From NCBI GenBank assembly GCA_037954665.1, contig JBBMOL010000016.1:7130001-7194000 (forward strand): DNA of 64,000 nt. The letters are read 5' to 3'. The notes under the pieces are model-generated. The model worked only from the letters and a program-made list of their open reading frames with translations. It ran no database searches and had not been told where the DNA came from. Source of the stretch: Laguncularia racemosa (Eukaryota; Streptophyta; Magnoliopsida; Myrtales; Combretaceae). Position numbers and translations under genes: made by a program. The first letter of the stretch is position 1. Every line of letters begins with the position of its first letter. This document shows positions 26,481 through 37,659 of the stretch, piece after piece.

Positions 26481-26771
26481 AGTAACCTTATGACTTCTTT
26501 AGGGAGAGTAGCACTTGTAGCAGTAGTATATTGTATATGGAGAGCAAGGAACTTGATTCGGTTGGAGTTGCCATTACCTTCGCCGATGTCCTTAGCTAGA
26601 TAAATTCTAGCTTACTCTAAGCTTCTTGTATCTTGGTTGGTTTACACTAATTTTCATAAAAATTTGTAAAATTTTAGTTCTAAAACAGAATTTTGCTGTA
26701 ACGCGATACCGCGTTTAGCGGCTATACATTCTCTTTTATTAATACAATTACTTATTTACCAAAAACAAAAA

Positions 26772-26935
26772 AACTTAATTTTGCTGTGTGGTTTAAAATT
26801 CTACTATAGTTAACTCATTAATAAATTTATGTCATACCATAATTAGTTAAACCTAGTACTGTGTGGAGCTAGTCTAGTGTTCGTAATTTCCTATATGGTC
26901 CAATTGAGGATTAAGCTCGTACATTGAAGCCCTAA
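26772..26935. repeat. Duplicated non-coding block, copy A (right part)
   Basis: Begins with the right target-site duplication. It matches 38942-39102 in order: TTTGCTGTG(T/C)GGT, CTCATTA(A/G)TAAATTTA, ATTTCCTATATGGTCCA and GAGGATT. Together with 18040-19216 it forms the paralogue of the 37.66-39.10 kb block. Confidence 0.65.
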
Positions 26936-26939
26936 AATC

Positions 26940-27555
26940 ATTTTAAGTCTTATAAGGATGTGTGAGTGGGCCAATTTTCTGTATTTGAGTTGCATGAGGT
27001 AACATGATAAAAACTAATAAGATATATACATAGACATACGTATATGTATGTATGTATGTATGTCATATGCAAAAATCAATAAGTTTGCATTTTATTAAAG
27101 TTGCACTATTTTTCAATCATGCATAAATGACATGAATGCAATTTGGGTGGGTTCTAAAGGTCTTCGAGCTTTGTACCCTCCTTCATTTCTAAGGTAATGG
27201 GTTTTGGGCCACATTGAAGCAAGGGTAGGGGAAGCTTAATCGACCCCAAGAGGTGGTTACACCACATCCCTTGAAGCCAACACAATAGCCCCTCGCCTAG
27301 GTTTCTAAGGAGGCCTAATTCTGACCAGTTCTAATACACATATATGTATGATAACAATTTCCCTAAATATCATTATTAGGTCCCTATTTCATCTGCATCA
27401 CAAAACTTAATTAGTCTACATAAAAGAGAACTATTTATACAAGAAATATACATAAGTGATTTAAAAAGAAAATAATACTCGTTGGAGGAATTTATAAGAA
27501 GCTTTTAATCTTTTTGAAGAAGATAAAAAGTGACTAGCCCACTAAAGAATTAGAT
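26940..27555. other. Non-coding stretch next to the primer-binding site
   Basis: No frame of note. It has a TATG microsatellite at about 27040-27064. On the minus strand this lies just downstream of an LTR and primer-binding site, so part of it may be the start of an internal region. No gag motif was seen. Confidence 0.4.
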
Positions 27556-27573
27556 TCCCTAGTGGAGACGCCA
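27556..27573 (-). other. Primer-binding site of minus-strand LTR element
   Basis: On the minus strand TGGCGTCTCCACTAGGGA follows the LTR end ...CTCAACA by 4 bases. It starts TGG, as expected for pairing with a tRNA 3' CCA end, and resembles the sites of plant gypsy elements of the Tat/Ogre type. Which tRNA it pairs with was not tested. Confidence 0.6.
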
Positions 27574-27577
27574 ATTC

Positions 27578-30004
27578 TGTTGAGCCAAATTTTGGATTTT
27601 TCTTTAATTTAACCCATATTAAGTCTAACCCACTTAATACAAGTTATTCGATAGTAAAATTAAAGAAAAACTATATTTTTAATTATTAAAAAAAATGGAG
27701 TTGCCACTAATCTAAATTGGAAAATAAGATAAGTTAAGGTTAATTAGGTGGATTAACCTTAACTAGCTATCGGACTACAAATTTTTCTAAATTTTTTTTT
27801 GGAAAAATATTAACCAGAAAATCTAGACTCGGAGACTATTTTATTAAAACCTAAATAGTTACCACTTATTATTTTTTCAAAAGAAAAAAAAGAATTAAAA
27901 GCTTTTTATAAATTTTCTTCACCATCACATGTACAAGACATAATGTTTTTCATATAAATATGAAGTAAATCCAAACGGCATGAAAATTTTTTAATCACTT
28001 TTTTTTAATTATAAATTTTCTATTCTTTTTAAAAATAAAAGAGAATAATTTTTTTTATTTCTTCTTTAATTAAAATTGAATTAAAAAATAGGATAAAATA
28101 TTTTTATGTTTTTATATTATAAATTGAAAATTTAAAAGGATAAAATATTTTTTATAAATTTGTTTATATGGTAAATTGAAATTGGAAAGGAATAAAATGC
28201 TTTTTTTTTTTAAATTTTATATGTGGTTGTCCAATAGGTGCTTACGTACCCGCTAATTAGGATCAAATTAACGTAATTTTGTTTTCATAAAATTTTAGTG
28301 GATTGATTAATCTTAATTATGAAAACAAGTCGGGTTTACGTTTATTATCATTTTAATTTTTTTTAAAGAAAATTCTAAACCTTAACTTTATTCATCAATT
28401 TTGAAAAAAAAAAGAACTAAAATTCTTTAGTTTTGAAAACATCAATTAAAGTTTTATTTCATAAAAATCATTTTTTTAGGTGAGAAAACATTTTCTTTTT
28501 TATATTTTTCTAAATAAAATCATATCTCAAATAATAAATCATTTTAATTTTTTTTAAAATTTTTATATCTTTATATTTATAGACTAAATATTACTAATTA
28601 TTTAAAAAAAAAAAAACTAATTATGAACCTCATTGTCCTTAAGTGACAGTTATACCGGAACACCTAAGGCCTACATAATGGTTCCCTCCTAATTACTTAT
28701 TTTACTAAGTCATTAATTTTCCTAAATATATTCTAAATTAACTAAATTAAATAAATTAAGCTAAGACCATTAAACTAATTATATTTATATTATTAATACT
28801 AATTTTATTATTTAATGTTTATTTTAATAATCAATTAAGCATCAATTACAGAACAAAAGAACTTAATTAATAAAAAAAACTTATCGGGTTGCGAGTTAGA
28901 TACGGTTTGCTATGCAGGTTGATTCGGGTAAGATTCGAGTTAGATTTTTGGGCCTAGATATGGGTTTGATCTAGTCGCAAGTTGTCAGTGTGGACAAGGG
29001 TAGTGGGGTGAGGCATCTTCAGTGGTTGTTGAAGCAACACGAAGTTGTCAATTGATTGGTTTGACTACGAGAAGTCCAGTGGCGGCAACGGTTCCTTCTT
29101 AATCTTGATGTAGTTGGTGGTTCACGGGCAACGCATTAGTGGCTGAATTTGCGTTTTTCAATCCAAGCAACCTCCGTCTTATTGAAAGCAAAGATGGAGT
29201 TTTTCTAAATCTATGTCACCTAAGGAATCTATTGCTACTTGGATTGAGGTTTGTGGTTGCATAAGTATAAGGTAGAGATCGGGTATATGCCTTGGAGAGA
29301 GAAAGCTTCCACAGACTCCTGTTTTCTTTTTCTTTATAGTTTTTTTTTTTTCATTTTTCTCAAACTCCCCTATTTATAATGGTGTAAATTGAATCTCAAT
29401 TGGAGCTCAAGATAAGGTTGAATCATGTCTGGCTAGTGAGATAGATAGGGACTACCAAAGATTTGATTTTATCAAATTTTTAGTTTGTTGTTAGTCAATC
29501 TTTAGGATTTAAACGAATTTTGAAAGTTCTTTTGGATAATCTTATATCAAATCTTGTTGAAAAGTGTAAAAAAAAACCTTGCACCCTTGCGGCTCTTTTG
29601 TTCGACCGAGCTAATAAGAGAAGATGGTTGTGTGTACGTCACGTGACCCTAACTAGGCAAAGAAAAAGAAAAGAAAAGAAAATGCCTTGAACGACCTATG
29701 CTTGGATTGAACCCATGACCTCTTAGCTTTCCTTGCATACTCGAGCACAAGTATGGACTGGCTGGGTTAGCCCTTTTCTCATTATTTTATGTAATTAATT
29801 TGTATATAAGCTAACGGTCCTAATTAATTTTTATTAATTTGAGATTTTTAAGCTTAATTTAGAGGCTCATATCTCTTTACTTTTGTTGAAAAAACTTTAT
29901 TATTTTATTATTATTTATTTAATTTTTATTATCTCGTTAACCAAGCTTTTATTATTATTATTATTAAAAAAATCTAGGTAAGGGGCAAAAATTGGGTGTC
30001 TATA
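27578..30004 (-). mobile_element. LTR of a gypsy-like element, minus strand
   Basis: Read on the minus strand it starts TATAGACACCCAATTTTTGCCCC, compared with TGTAAACACCCCATTTTTGC in the solo LTR, and ends CTCAACA next to a primer-binding site. Shared landmarks in the same order are the tRNA-like module (29703-29772), TATAAATAGG near 29377, GGGTACGTAAGCACCT near 28235-28250, and AGTGGCAACTCCATTTTTT near 27700. Length is about 2.43 kb. The first dinucleotide is TA rather than TG, probably a mutation. No partner LTR or internal genes were found in the window, so the element is truncated. No clear target duplication was found. Confidence 0.7.
29703..29772 (-). other. tRNA-like module with A and B boxes in the minus-strand LTR
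   Basis: On the minus strand TAACCCAGCCAG (29769-29758) fits the A-box consensus at 10 of 12 and GGTTCAATCCA (29713-29703) fits the B box at 10 of 11. The start-to-start spacing is 56 bases, nearly identical to the module at 22406-22478. It starts about 235 bases into the LTR, compared with 265 in the other. Confidence 0.55.
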
Positions 30005-30599
30005 CTATGCATGAGCAATCGCATGAATGCAATAATGTATATGGTTTACTAGACACTACATACAGCATAAATTTAATGCCCTCCATTACTTAGGTTAAGT
30101 AATCATGAACTATACATAGGCTCTAGGCTTCACTAATCTCGAGTTGTCTTTTGAGATAAATTATAAAGTCTATATATATTTTTGTACTATATTTTAATAG
30201 ACTTGAAAATATGTATATACATACTAAACTCGTAAGCACAATCACCCCTAAGTGATGAATCCTCGAACTAAGCATTCTTAGGTTTCAATCGAAAGATGGA
30301 ATTTTTCGATTCCACTTAGTTCCCAAAAGTCAAGACAAGGTGTGCTTATGGAGTATACCTCCATGGGCCCTTTCTGTACCATTGCGTGATGCCGACAACT
30401 TTCTTACATGCAAGATTTCATAATCTGTTATTCATTTTGTTTATGCCAAATAATCTTAAGTTAAGTTATCTGGCTTCTACAGCAATTTAATAAAAACACT
30501 CACGATTTTTATAGTCTAAATGCAAGGGAAAACAATAGTTATTTAGCCGTGTACAATTAAGATAAATTAATATTTAATCATAACAATCAAGCACATACA

Positions 30600-32150
30600 A
30601 TACCCCCAATTACCCCTGCATACAATTCCAATTTATATATCTAATATTATATACATGCGAGTGCGCTAACTATAAACACAAATAAGGAATAGTAATAATT
30701 AGATTTCACTCACCTGGCTATACGTCCTCAATCGTAGTAATCAGGTGGTAAGTCTTCCTTAAATGACGTGCCACCCGATAGGACAAAAATAACTCTATGA
30801 ATTGGGGTTAATCATTAACTTCTACTAGTTTTACTAATTTTGTTGGTTTTCCCTATTTTGAAGGTTTTAATGTTTTAGTCATAACTTTTTTGTTTTAAGT
30901 TCGTTTTTCTCATATTTATAGTCGTTTTAAAGGTTTTGAATGTTCTTTCCATTTCTAAAGTTTTTTTGGTAATTTAAACTTCAAAAGAGTGCATTAGGAC
31001 CCGGATAGATTGGGTACATCTGGTTTATGTTTTGTTTAGGGTCCCTTTTTGCCTAATTTAATTTAATAACCTAAAAGAATTAATTAATTTTGCCTAATTT
31101 GATCTAATAAACTAAAAGAATTAATTCTAATCACTTAGATTCATGTTTAGGACTTCAATATGGCATGTGAGTGTTCTATTCTTTTTTGGAAATTTTAGAA
31201 ATTTTCCAAGAATTTCGTGGGGTTTTTCTAATGCTTCAGTTGCACTTTTTCTTCCTATTTTGTGTTAGTTTTATATTTTTCTTTAAGATTTTTATTTCTA
31301 AAATTTTCCTAATGTTATTTCATTATTCTTAGGTTCTAGAAATTCAAAAATTTCCAGATATAGATGGGTTTGGCCACAGTTTGAAGATCCATGAATTTAT
31401 CTTGCCATTCCTTTCAATTTTCTTACTACTAGAGGGCCTACTTTGTTATCTAAGTCTTTCCACAATTAAATAAGCATGGAATACATAAAAAACACACTTA
31501 TTTAGCTCCTTAACTTAGGCATCCAAAAGTATAATGAATCTCCAAATTCTAATCTCCATTCATTTTTTTTTCTAAAACTCACTCGTACGAGTTACATTCC
31601 ATGGGGGATCTTCATGGTTTTGCATCCTAGGTTTAGAGTTACAATTCCAACTTTTTTCCTAAGGTAGATATACTCTAAATATACATGTAAACTTTACAAA
31701 ATAGAAGCAAAATGATCCTATTCTAATACGAGAAATCAAAACATTACAAGAAAAACAAATACTAGTAAGAAAGAAGGAAGTCTTACACATTTGAGCTACT
31801 TGAAAGTGCCTAGTTCTCCCTCTTCTTACTTCCTCTTGGTGTGGCCTTAGGTTTTGATCTTCCTTAGATTTTTATCTCCTCAAATGGTCTCTTGATTGGT
31901 GTAGATCGTATAAAAAATTAAGCTTGGTTGGGTGTTGTTGGAAGGGTGTTTTTCTTTGTTGAAGTTGGTTGGTTGGTGTAGGGGAAAGTGGTAGTTTGTA
32001 AATGTGTGTGTGATGCAATTTTTTAGTGTGTTCTTGGGAGTTTTTTGGATATCTTTTAGGAGGGTTTTTTCTATGATTTCTTCGATAGGAAGGGAAGTTT
32101 CATGAGGAGAATGAGTGGAAATAAAATTAGAGTTTAGGTTGCTTAGTAGG
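30600..32150 (-). mobile_element. Probable gypsy-type LTR fragment
   Basis: On the minus strand, near 30775-30710, runs GGCACGTCATTTAAGGAAGA, then CGATTGAGGACGTATAGCC and AGGTGAGTGAAATC, wording I recognise from 3' parts of plant gypsy (Tekay/Del-like) LTRs. Upstream of it (31.8-32.1 kb) is a leader-like stretch, CACACCAAGAGGAAGTAAG. A short direct repeat (CCTAATTTAAT...AAAGAATTAATT) lies at 31050-31130. No ends or target duplication could be fixed, so the extent is a guess. Confidence 0.35.
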
Positions 32151-33350
32151 TTGCTTTGTCCATTAGTCCATAGCTTTGATGTTTAGACGAAAGTTGTGTA
32201 CATTGGGTAACGAGTCAAATCCTTGGGGACATGATTTGCAAATTGAGGTGATTAACCTTAGATTTGTTCCTCCTTTTTGCCACCTAGTTAATCTCTAATT
32301 GTCCTTACCTTTGGTTAGGCTAATTCTAGTTAGTTTTTTTTTTTTGGGTTGTTTCCCTTAGTTGCTTCGAGCTAGTTTCACGTGAGCTTGGTAGATTTAG
32401 GGCTAGTTTGGGCTACCCAATTTTCTTTGTTTTCTTGTAATTAAATGGGTCTTAAATGAGGCTTAGATGGGGGATTTTCCATATTAAATTTGGGCTCAGG
32501 ATTTGATCATTTGGTGGGTTAATTGTTGCCTTTTGTCTCTCGATTCCAAAGCCTCATGTGAGGATTGTTTGGGGTCATGTTTTCCGATTTTTGTTTTGCC
32601 TAATTCAATCATTTAGTAGAGTTAGGTATAATCATAGGGTAGGTTTTTCTCAAGCTCAAAGTTGGTTTTTCTCAATTTTGAAGAAAATCCTAATGTTGAC
32701 AGTTAGTTCTAAGATTTTGGGAATTGGATTTGGGCTTTTTGAACATCTAAATTTGAGTTTAGTTTTCCTGAGATGATGTTCTATATTGCTTAGGTTTGAA
32801 TTCCTTAGGTTTTGGATATGTTAGTTGGTTCACATATCACAAGGCAAATCCTAGTTCACAATTAGGTTTTCATATTTGTTTTCCAACGTATTTCTTGATA
32901 TTTTCCTTCATACTAATTCTTAAATTAAAATTTTTTGGTGTTTATGGCTCGATATGAGGTTTTGAATTCCTATTTTAAGGTTTAAATTTTTAGATTAAGG
33001 TTCGAGGTATTATTTTATGTTTTAGGGGTTAATTTAGAATTTTCGTAGAATATTTTAGGGTTATGGAACTTAGTCTTTGAGTATAGGGTTATATATCCTA
33101 TTAATTATTGGAAATATCTCCAAAATTTCTTCCAACAATTTATACCTTATTTTGGAATTTTTGCAAGGTTTACGCTCACCGATTAGGTGAGTTCATATGA
33201 TGAACCGAAAAAATTGAAGCAAAAAAAAAATTATGGTTAGTTCATGTGAATCGAGCCAAAATTGTGTAATCTTAGGCCAATCTTGACTCATTATTTTTAG
33301 ACCTAGGAACTAGTGAGTTTGGGAAAGTTCAGGATCGATTCGGCTCGGAT
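32150..33350. other. T-rich non-coding stretch
   Basis: No coding evidence. The frame 32558-32776 has no homology and a low-complexity composition. The stretch may be the 5' part of the LTR suspected at 30.6-32.1 kb. Confidence 0.35.
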
Positions 33351-33540
33351 CTCATGTCTAAACCAACCTAATATCTGATTTTTTAAAATAACCAATGAAT
33401 GTCATAGAAATCATTGTTATTCCTATTCTATTTTCTTTCCCCCCTCATTCCATTCTATAGCTATACTCAAGCATTTTTAGATTTGTACTTCGTATTGAGG
33501 TATGGTTGTATCTTATAGCAACGTGATTGAGAATCCATGA

Positions 33541-33584
<44 letters not shown>
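33541..33584. repeat. AAT trinucleotide microsatellite
   Basis: About 14 uninterrupted AAT units. The paralogous position near 35427-35440 has only about four, so the array expanded after the duplication. Confidence 0.9.
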
Positions 33585-33586
<2 letters not shown>

Positions 33587-34245
33587 CTAAAATGGGTTAA
33601 TGAAAATAAAAATATGTTAATAGGTCTATATAAATTGCCATGTGACTAATAAAGGAGTTTTTCTTTTCTTTTAGTATGAATAAAATACCTTCCTACTCTT
33701 TGATTTTTATTTTCTTTACCCAATCTGATTATCTTCAATTCTTCATATGTTGGAGGTTTTATGAGAAATTTTATGATGCTGTCATTCATTTGTTGACAAC
33801 TTGTTTTAATATTAATAGTCTTATTTACTATTATTTAAAGGTGATTTATTGTTATTCAAAAATGTAATTGCTTAATTTTTAAAAGTAAAAAGCATCTGAA
33901 TAATTATAAAAGTTTTTAAAATAAATTCAAGTAATTTACCTTTATATCTTTCTACCCACTTCGAAGAGGATTCTAGCAGAGAGGACTACTAAAGGTCTAG
34001 TATTACACAGCAAGTATAATTGTAGTATTGATTCAGTTGGAGATCAATATTATAGGAAGTTCTAAAGAATAGATCTTTATTTAGGGTTTTTTGATAATTT
34101 AAAAGTTAAAAACTCTTTTCTTGTTTTTTTATTTATTTGATGTAATTACTTAATCGAGATGAAAGGAAACTTTCACGTTCGATTGAAGAATTTATGGATT
34201 TTGAAGTATATTAAGACAATCCCTAAGAATGTGTGACACGATTTA

Positions 34246-34328
34246 TAGGGCCGATTTGCATACTGGACAAGCCCTGTCGGAGGTGGTTTGTAGGGCCGAT
34301 TTGCATACCAGACAAGCACCATCGGAAG
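34246..34328. repeat. 45-bp tandem direct repeat
   Basis: TAGGGCCGATTTGCATAC(T/C) is followed by GGACAAGC or AGACAAGC and a CGGA end. It occurs at 34246-34290 and again at 34291-34328, with a few substitutions. No function assigned. Confidence 0.8.
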
Positions 34329-35235
34329 TGAAAGGCGTCTTCTCCATATATTTTCAAGGCATCCAATGATGAACACGTTTTCAGATGAAAATGTACCCTC
34401 GATCTAAAAAATATCGTGTTTACCTTTATCCTAATAATTGAACATACCTACTATTTGGGCAAATGGATTATGCATTACCATGGTTTTGGATAATCAATTC
34501 ATCAAAGTGATTTCACAGTATCGAATGAAGATGTTTGCTAATCGATAATGCACATATATTGTTAGTTTTCTACTTGAATATTTAGATTAGATTTTGATTT
34601 CTCCATCTATGATTTGGTTGGATTGGTTCCATAATGGTATTATTGACTTGATAAATTTGAGTTGCTTTCGATATGGGAAAAAGAAAAAAGAAAACAAAAA
34701 TTGAATCACTACAATCTAAATGTTGATTTTTGAATTTTGATTCTTCGTTTGGAGTTTTATTTGAATTTCAATATTAGAATCACCAAAATGAAGATCAAGA
34801 AAAGATAAAAAGAAAAGAAAAGAAAAGAAAAAGAAAGAAAAAGAGTAAAAGAAGTGCTTGTTGTTTGAGTCAAGAAATGTCATAAGAAATAGCTAGTTTG
34901 GATTGTTTATATTTTTTATTTATCTATATTTATATGTATTTATTTAATATTAGATCTATATCCGTTTAAAATTTAGTATTTGAAAAATTATCTTATCTAT
35001 TTTTTTATAATTATAATAAATATGATAATTAGAGAAAAAGAATTAAACGGTGAAAACTCTACTCTTTAAAAAAAAAATTAATATCTTTTAATTGGTTAGG
35101 AGACCACTCTTGAAATTGGCGTGCGAACCATGTTATTTGATTATCTAGTAGCTTATGTATATAATGCATTGATGTGGAAAAAATCCAATTAAATTATTTA
35201 ATTACAACTCTCTACATGAATAAGCATGCCCAATG

Positions 35236-36190
35236 TAAAACCAACCTAAAACCTGATTTTTGAAAATAACCAATGAATGTCGCAGAAGTAAGATATATTG
35301 CAACTCTATCATTCCTATTCTATGTTCTTTTCGTCCTCATTCAATTATATAGCTGTGCTCAAGCATTTTTGGCTTTGACGGTCCATAAAATAGTAAGTAG
35401 AAATAACCAAATGCATGTAGCTAAAAATAATAATAATAAACATAAAAGTAAAAGGAATCAACTAAAACAAGTTAATGCAAGTGAAAATGTGTTAATAGTT
35501 CAATATAAATGTAGGAAAAAGTATAATTTTAATCATTAATATTTATCTACTTTTTTATTTAAGTTTTCAACCTTTTTTTTTCCTTCTATTTAACTCTTTA
35601 ACATTTTTAAAACTGAACAAAAATAGAATTTTTATTAAATATATTAAATTTTCTATTCACATTAAGTATATATTGGATTTTGATTAGCCTTGAGTTAGTT
35701 ACCTAAAGTGATAAGGGTACACATGAATTTTTTCAACCTCTTTTCTTAATTTTAATTATTATTTTTATATTTTTATTATATTAAATCATTAAATATATTT
35801 AATGTTATTTTTTATTATATTATGTAAATAAATATATTTAATATTAATTTAATTATTACATATCAATTTGAAGTTGATACATATCATAAATTGATAGAAA
35901 ATTTAGTAGATTTGACAAAACTTTTTTTTTTTTATAAGATTTTGAAAATATTGAAATTCAAATAAAAAGAAAAAAATTTAAAACTCAAATAAAAAAGTAG
36001 ATAAATATTAAAAATTATTATTATTATTATTATTTTATACGACAAGAAAGGGTCTATTTAGATTTTTTTTAATATCTTATTTGCATTTATTTAATATCAG
36101 GTCTATATCTTTTAAAATTTGGTGTTTGAAATTTTATCTTATCTATGTTTATTTTGTAATTTTAATAAAGATGGTGATTTGAGAATAAGA
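35236..36190. repeat. Local duplication, second copy
   Basis: Diverged copy of 33357-35040 (parts 35236-35530 and 36045-36190). It contains an ATG frame 35273-35539 (88 codons) whose counterpart in the first copy is interrupted early, so the frame is not conserved and is not called a gene. Confidence 0.55.
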
Positions 36191-36299
36191 ATTGGAAAGT
36201 GAAAATTGATGTTATTTATTTATTTTTTTAAATCTTCTATGCATTGGAAAAGTAAAATTTAATTGATATTTTTACAAAAATAAATAAAATAAATGATAA

Positions 36300-37650
36300 A
36301 TAAGTCTAACTTTTATAAGAATTTGTTGGGTATTTGATTTTGTAAGAAGGATATATATGTATTTTATTGATAAAGCTTTCTAAAAATTGACCCTCAAGGC
36401 CCAATTCAACTTGTTTGGACCCTTATCCAAGCTCATCGTGCCTAAAGCAACCTTCAGTAGATTGCCACGATACTACAAGCATCAAATCTAACCAACGTGT
36501 CCTGATCTCGAGCTCGGATTTGCCTGGCACATCTTAGAACTATATAAGGAAGAAATGTTTAAGCAAATAGGAAAAGGGGTCGGTAAAAAAAATACCATAC
36601 ATTATATTAAAAAAGAATCTCGAATATGAATGCATTTGCCAAATCAAGACTGGTCAATAGGAATTGGGACTATTGGGTAAAGGATCCTAATTCTTTTGAT
36701 CCCAATACACTTTTTACACATTTCATCTCTCAATAACTTTTATATTAACTTAAATATCAGAATAGTTATACTAGAATAACATTTGATATCCTCGTAGCCT
36801 ATTTTTTTTTTTTTTGTAGATGACTCAGCCATCTAGAAATTCTCGGCACAACATATTTATATTTCTATCTTTTTGGTATGTTATTTTTTACAAACACAAG
36901 ATTTGAACAAATGCTAAAAAAAAAAAACCAAAAAAGAAAAAAAAAAGATGAAACAAATGGAGTGCTAGACAAAATAGAGAGAACCTTAAAACAAAAATCT
37001 CGGTTTGTATTTCCATTGATTAAATGAATATTGTTTGTTTACTAGTAAAAAGATATTTTATATCTATCCAAAATATAGACTAATTATCTAGCAAAGTCTA
37101 AATAATGAAGTTAAGAATAAATTTTACTTTACATACTAAAGTTTTCACTCTTTATTACTTTTTATATCTATGTTTTCATTTTTAGTACTTTGCATACCTG
37201 TGTTTCATCCTTTTCGGTCACTGTTAATCCCCAATCATGTGCTAGCTTCTTATTATTCTAAAATAACTAATCTTATAAAAAAGAATTATATAATGTAATA
37301 AATATTTACAAAAATGAAAAAAAGAAAAACCATAAAAGGTTTAAAGTGTTAAGGGGTTCTTGCTAGCAATTTCAAGGCTAAAGGTAATTAGCAAGAGTAA
37401 TGAAAATGTGGTGGGGCGTGACCCATCTAAAATGGTCAATAATTATCCACCACAAGTATGTAAAGTGTAAAAAACAAAAATACATACATACAAAAAAAAT
37501 ATATAAATAAAAATAAAACTTGGACGTATTAAGTGAAATTTATCCCAAAACTAACAATATATAGTTATAAGACGCTTTGATATCAATATGGGAAACAAAC
37601 ATGTAGCGGCGAAACCAGAGAAGAAAGAGTATGAAGACATTATAGGTAAA
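36300..37650. other. Intergenic, AT-rich, no gene seen
   Basis: Poly-A and poly-T runs and short frames only. A somewhat GC-richer patch at 36.39-36.53 kb shows no recognisable protein in any frame. Confidence 0.45.
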
Positions 37651-37659
37651 TGAATGAAG

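Larger units (their letters stand above)
19217..26771 (+). mobile_element. Degenerate full-length LINE (L1-type), interrupted by a solo LTR
   Basis: The element has a leader (19217-19385), an ORF1 remnant, and an ORF2 remnant with endonuclease, reverse transcriptase and C-terminal zinc-finger region. It ends in an A-rich tail (TTTACCAAAAACAAAAAAA). A 17-bp target-site duplication flanks it. Removing the 2046-bp LTR and one 5-bp duplication leaves about 5.5 kb, a normal size for a plant L1 element. Many stop codons and frameshifts in both ORFs make it inactive. Orientation is plus. Confidence 0.9.
33357..35040. repeat. Local duplication, first copy
   Basis: Two parts match 35236-36190 in the same order. 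The first is 33357-33640 (AACCAACCTAA, AAAATAACCAATGAATGTC, CTCAAGCATTTTT, GTTAATAG). The second is 34891-35035 (TTTATTTAATAT, AAAATTTAGTATTTGAAA, TTATCTTATCTAT). About 1.25 kb lies between the two parts here, against about 0.5 kb in the second copy. No gene recognised. Confidence 0.55.

Noticed and set aside
35273..35539. 88-codon ATG frame with a hydrophobic N-terminus resembling a small secreted protein
   Set aside because: The paralogous copy near 33404 does not keep the frame, the C-terminal half is Asn/Lys low-complexity, and no family is recognised.
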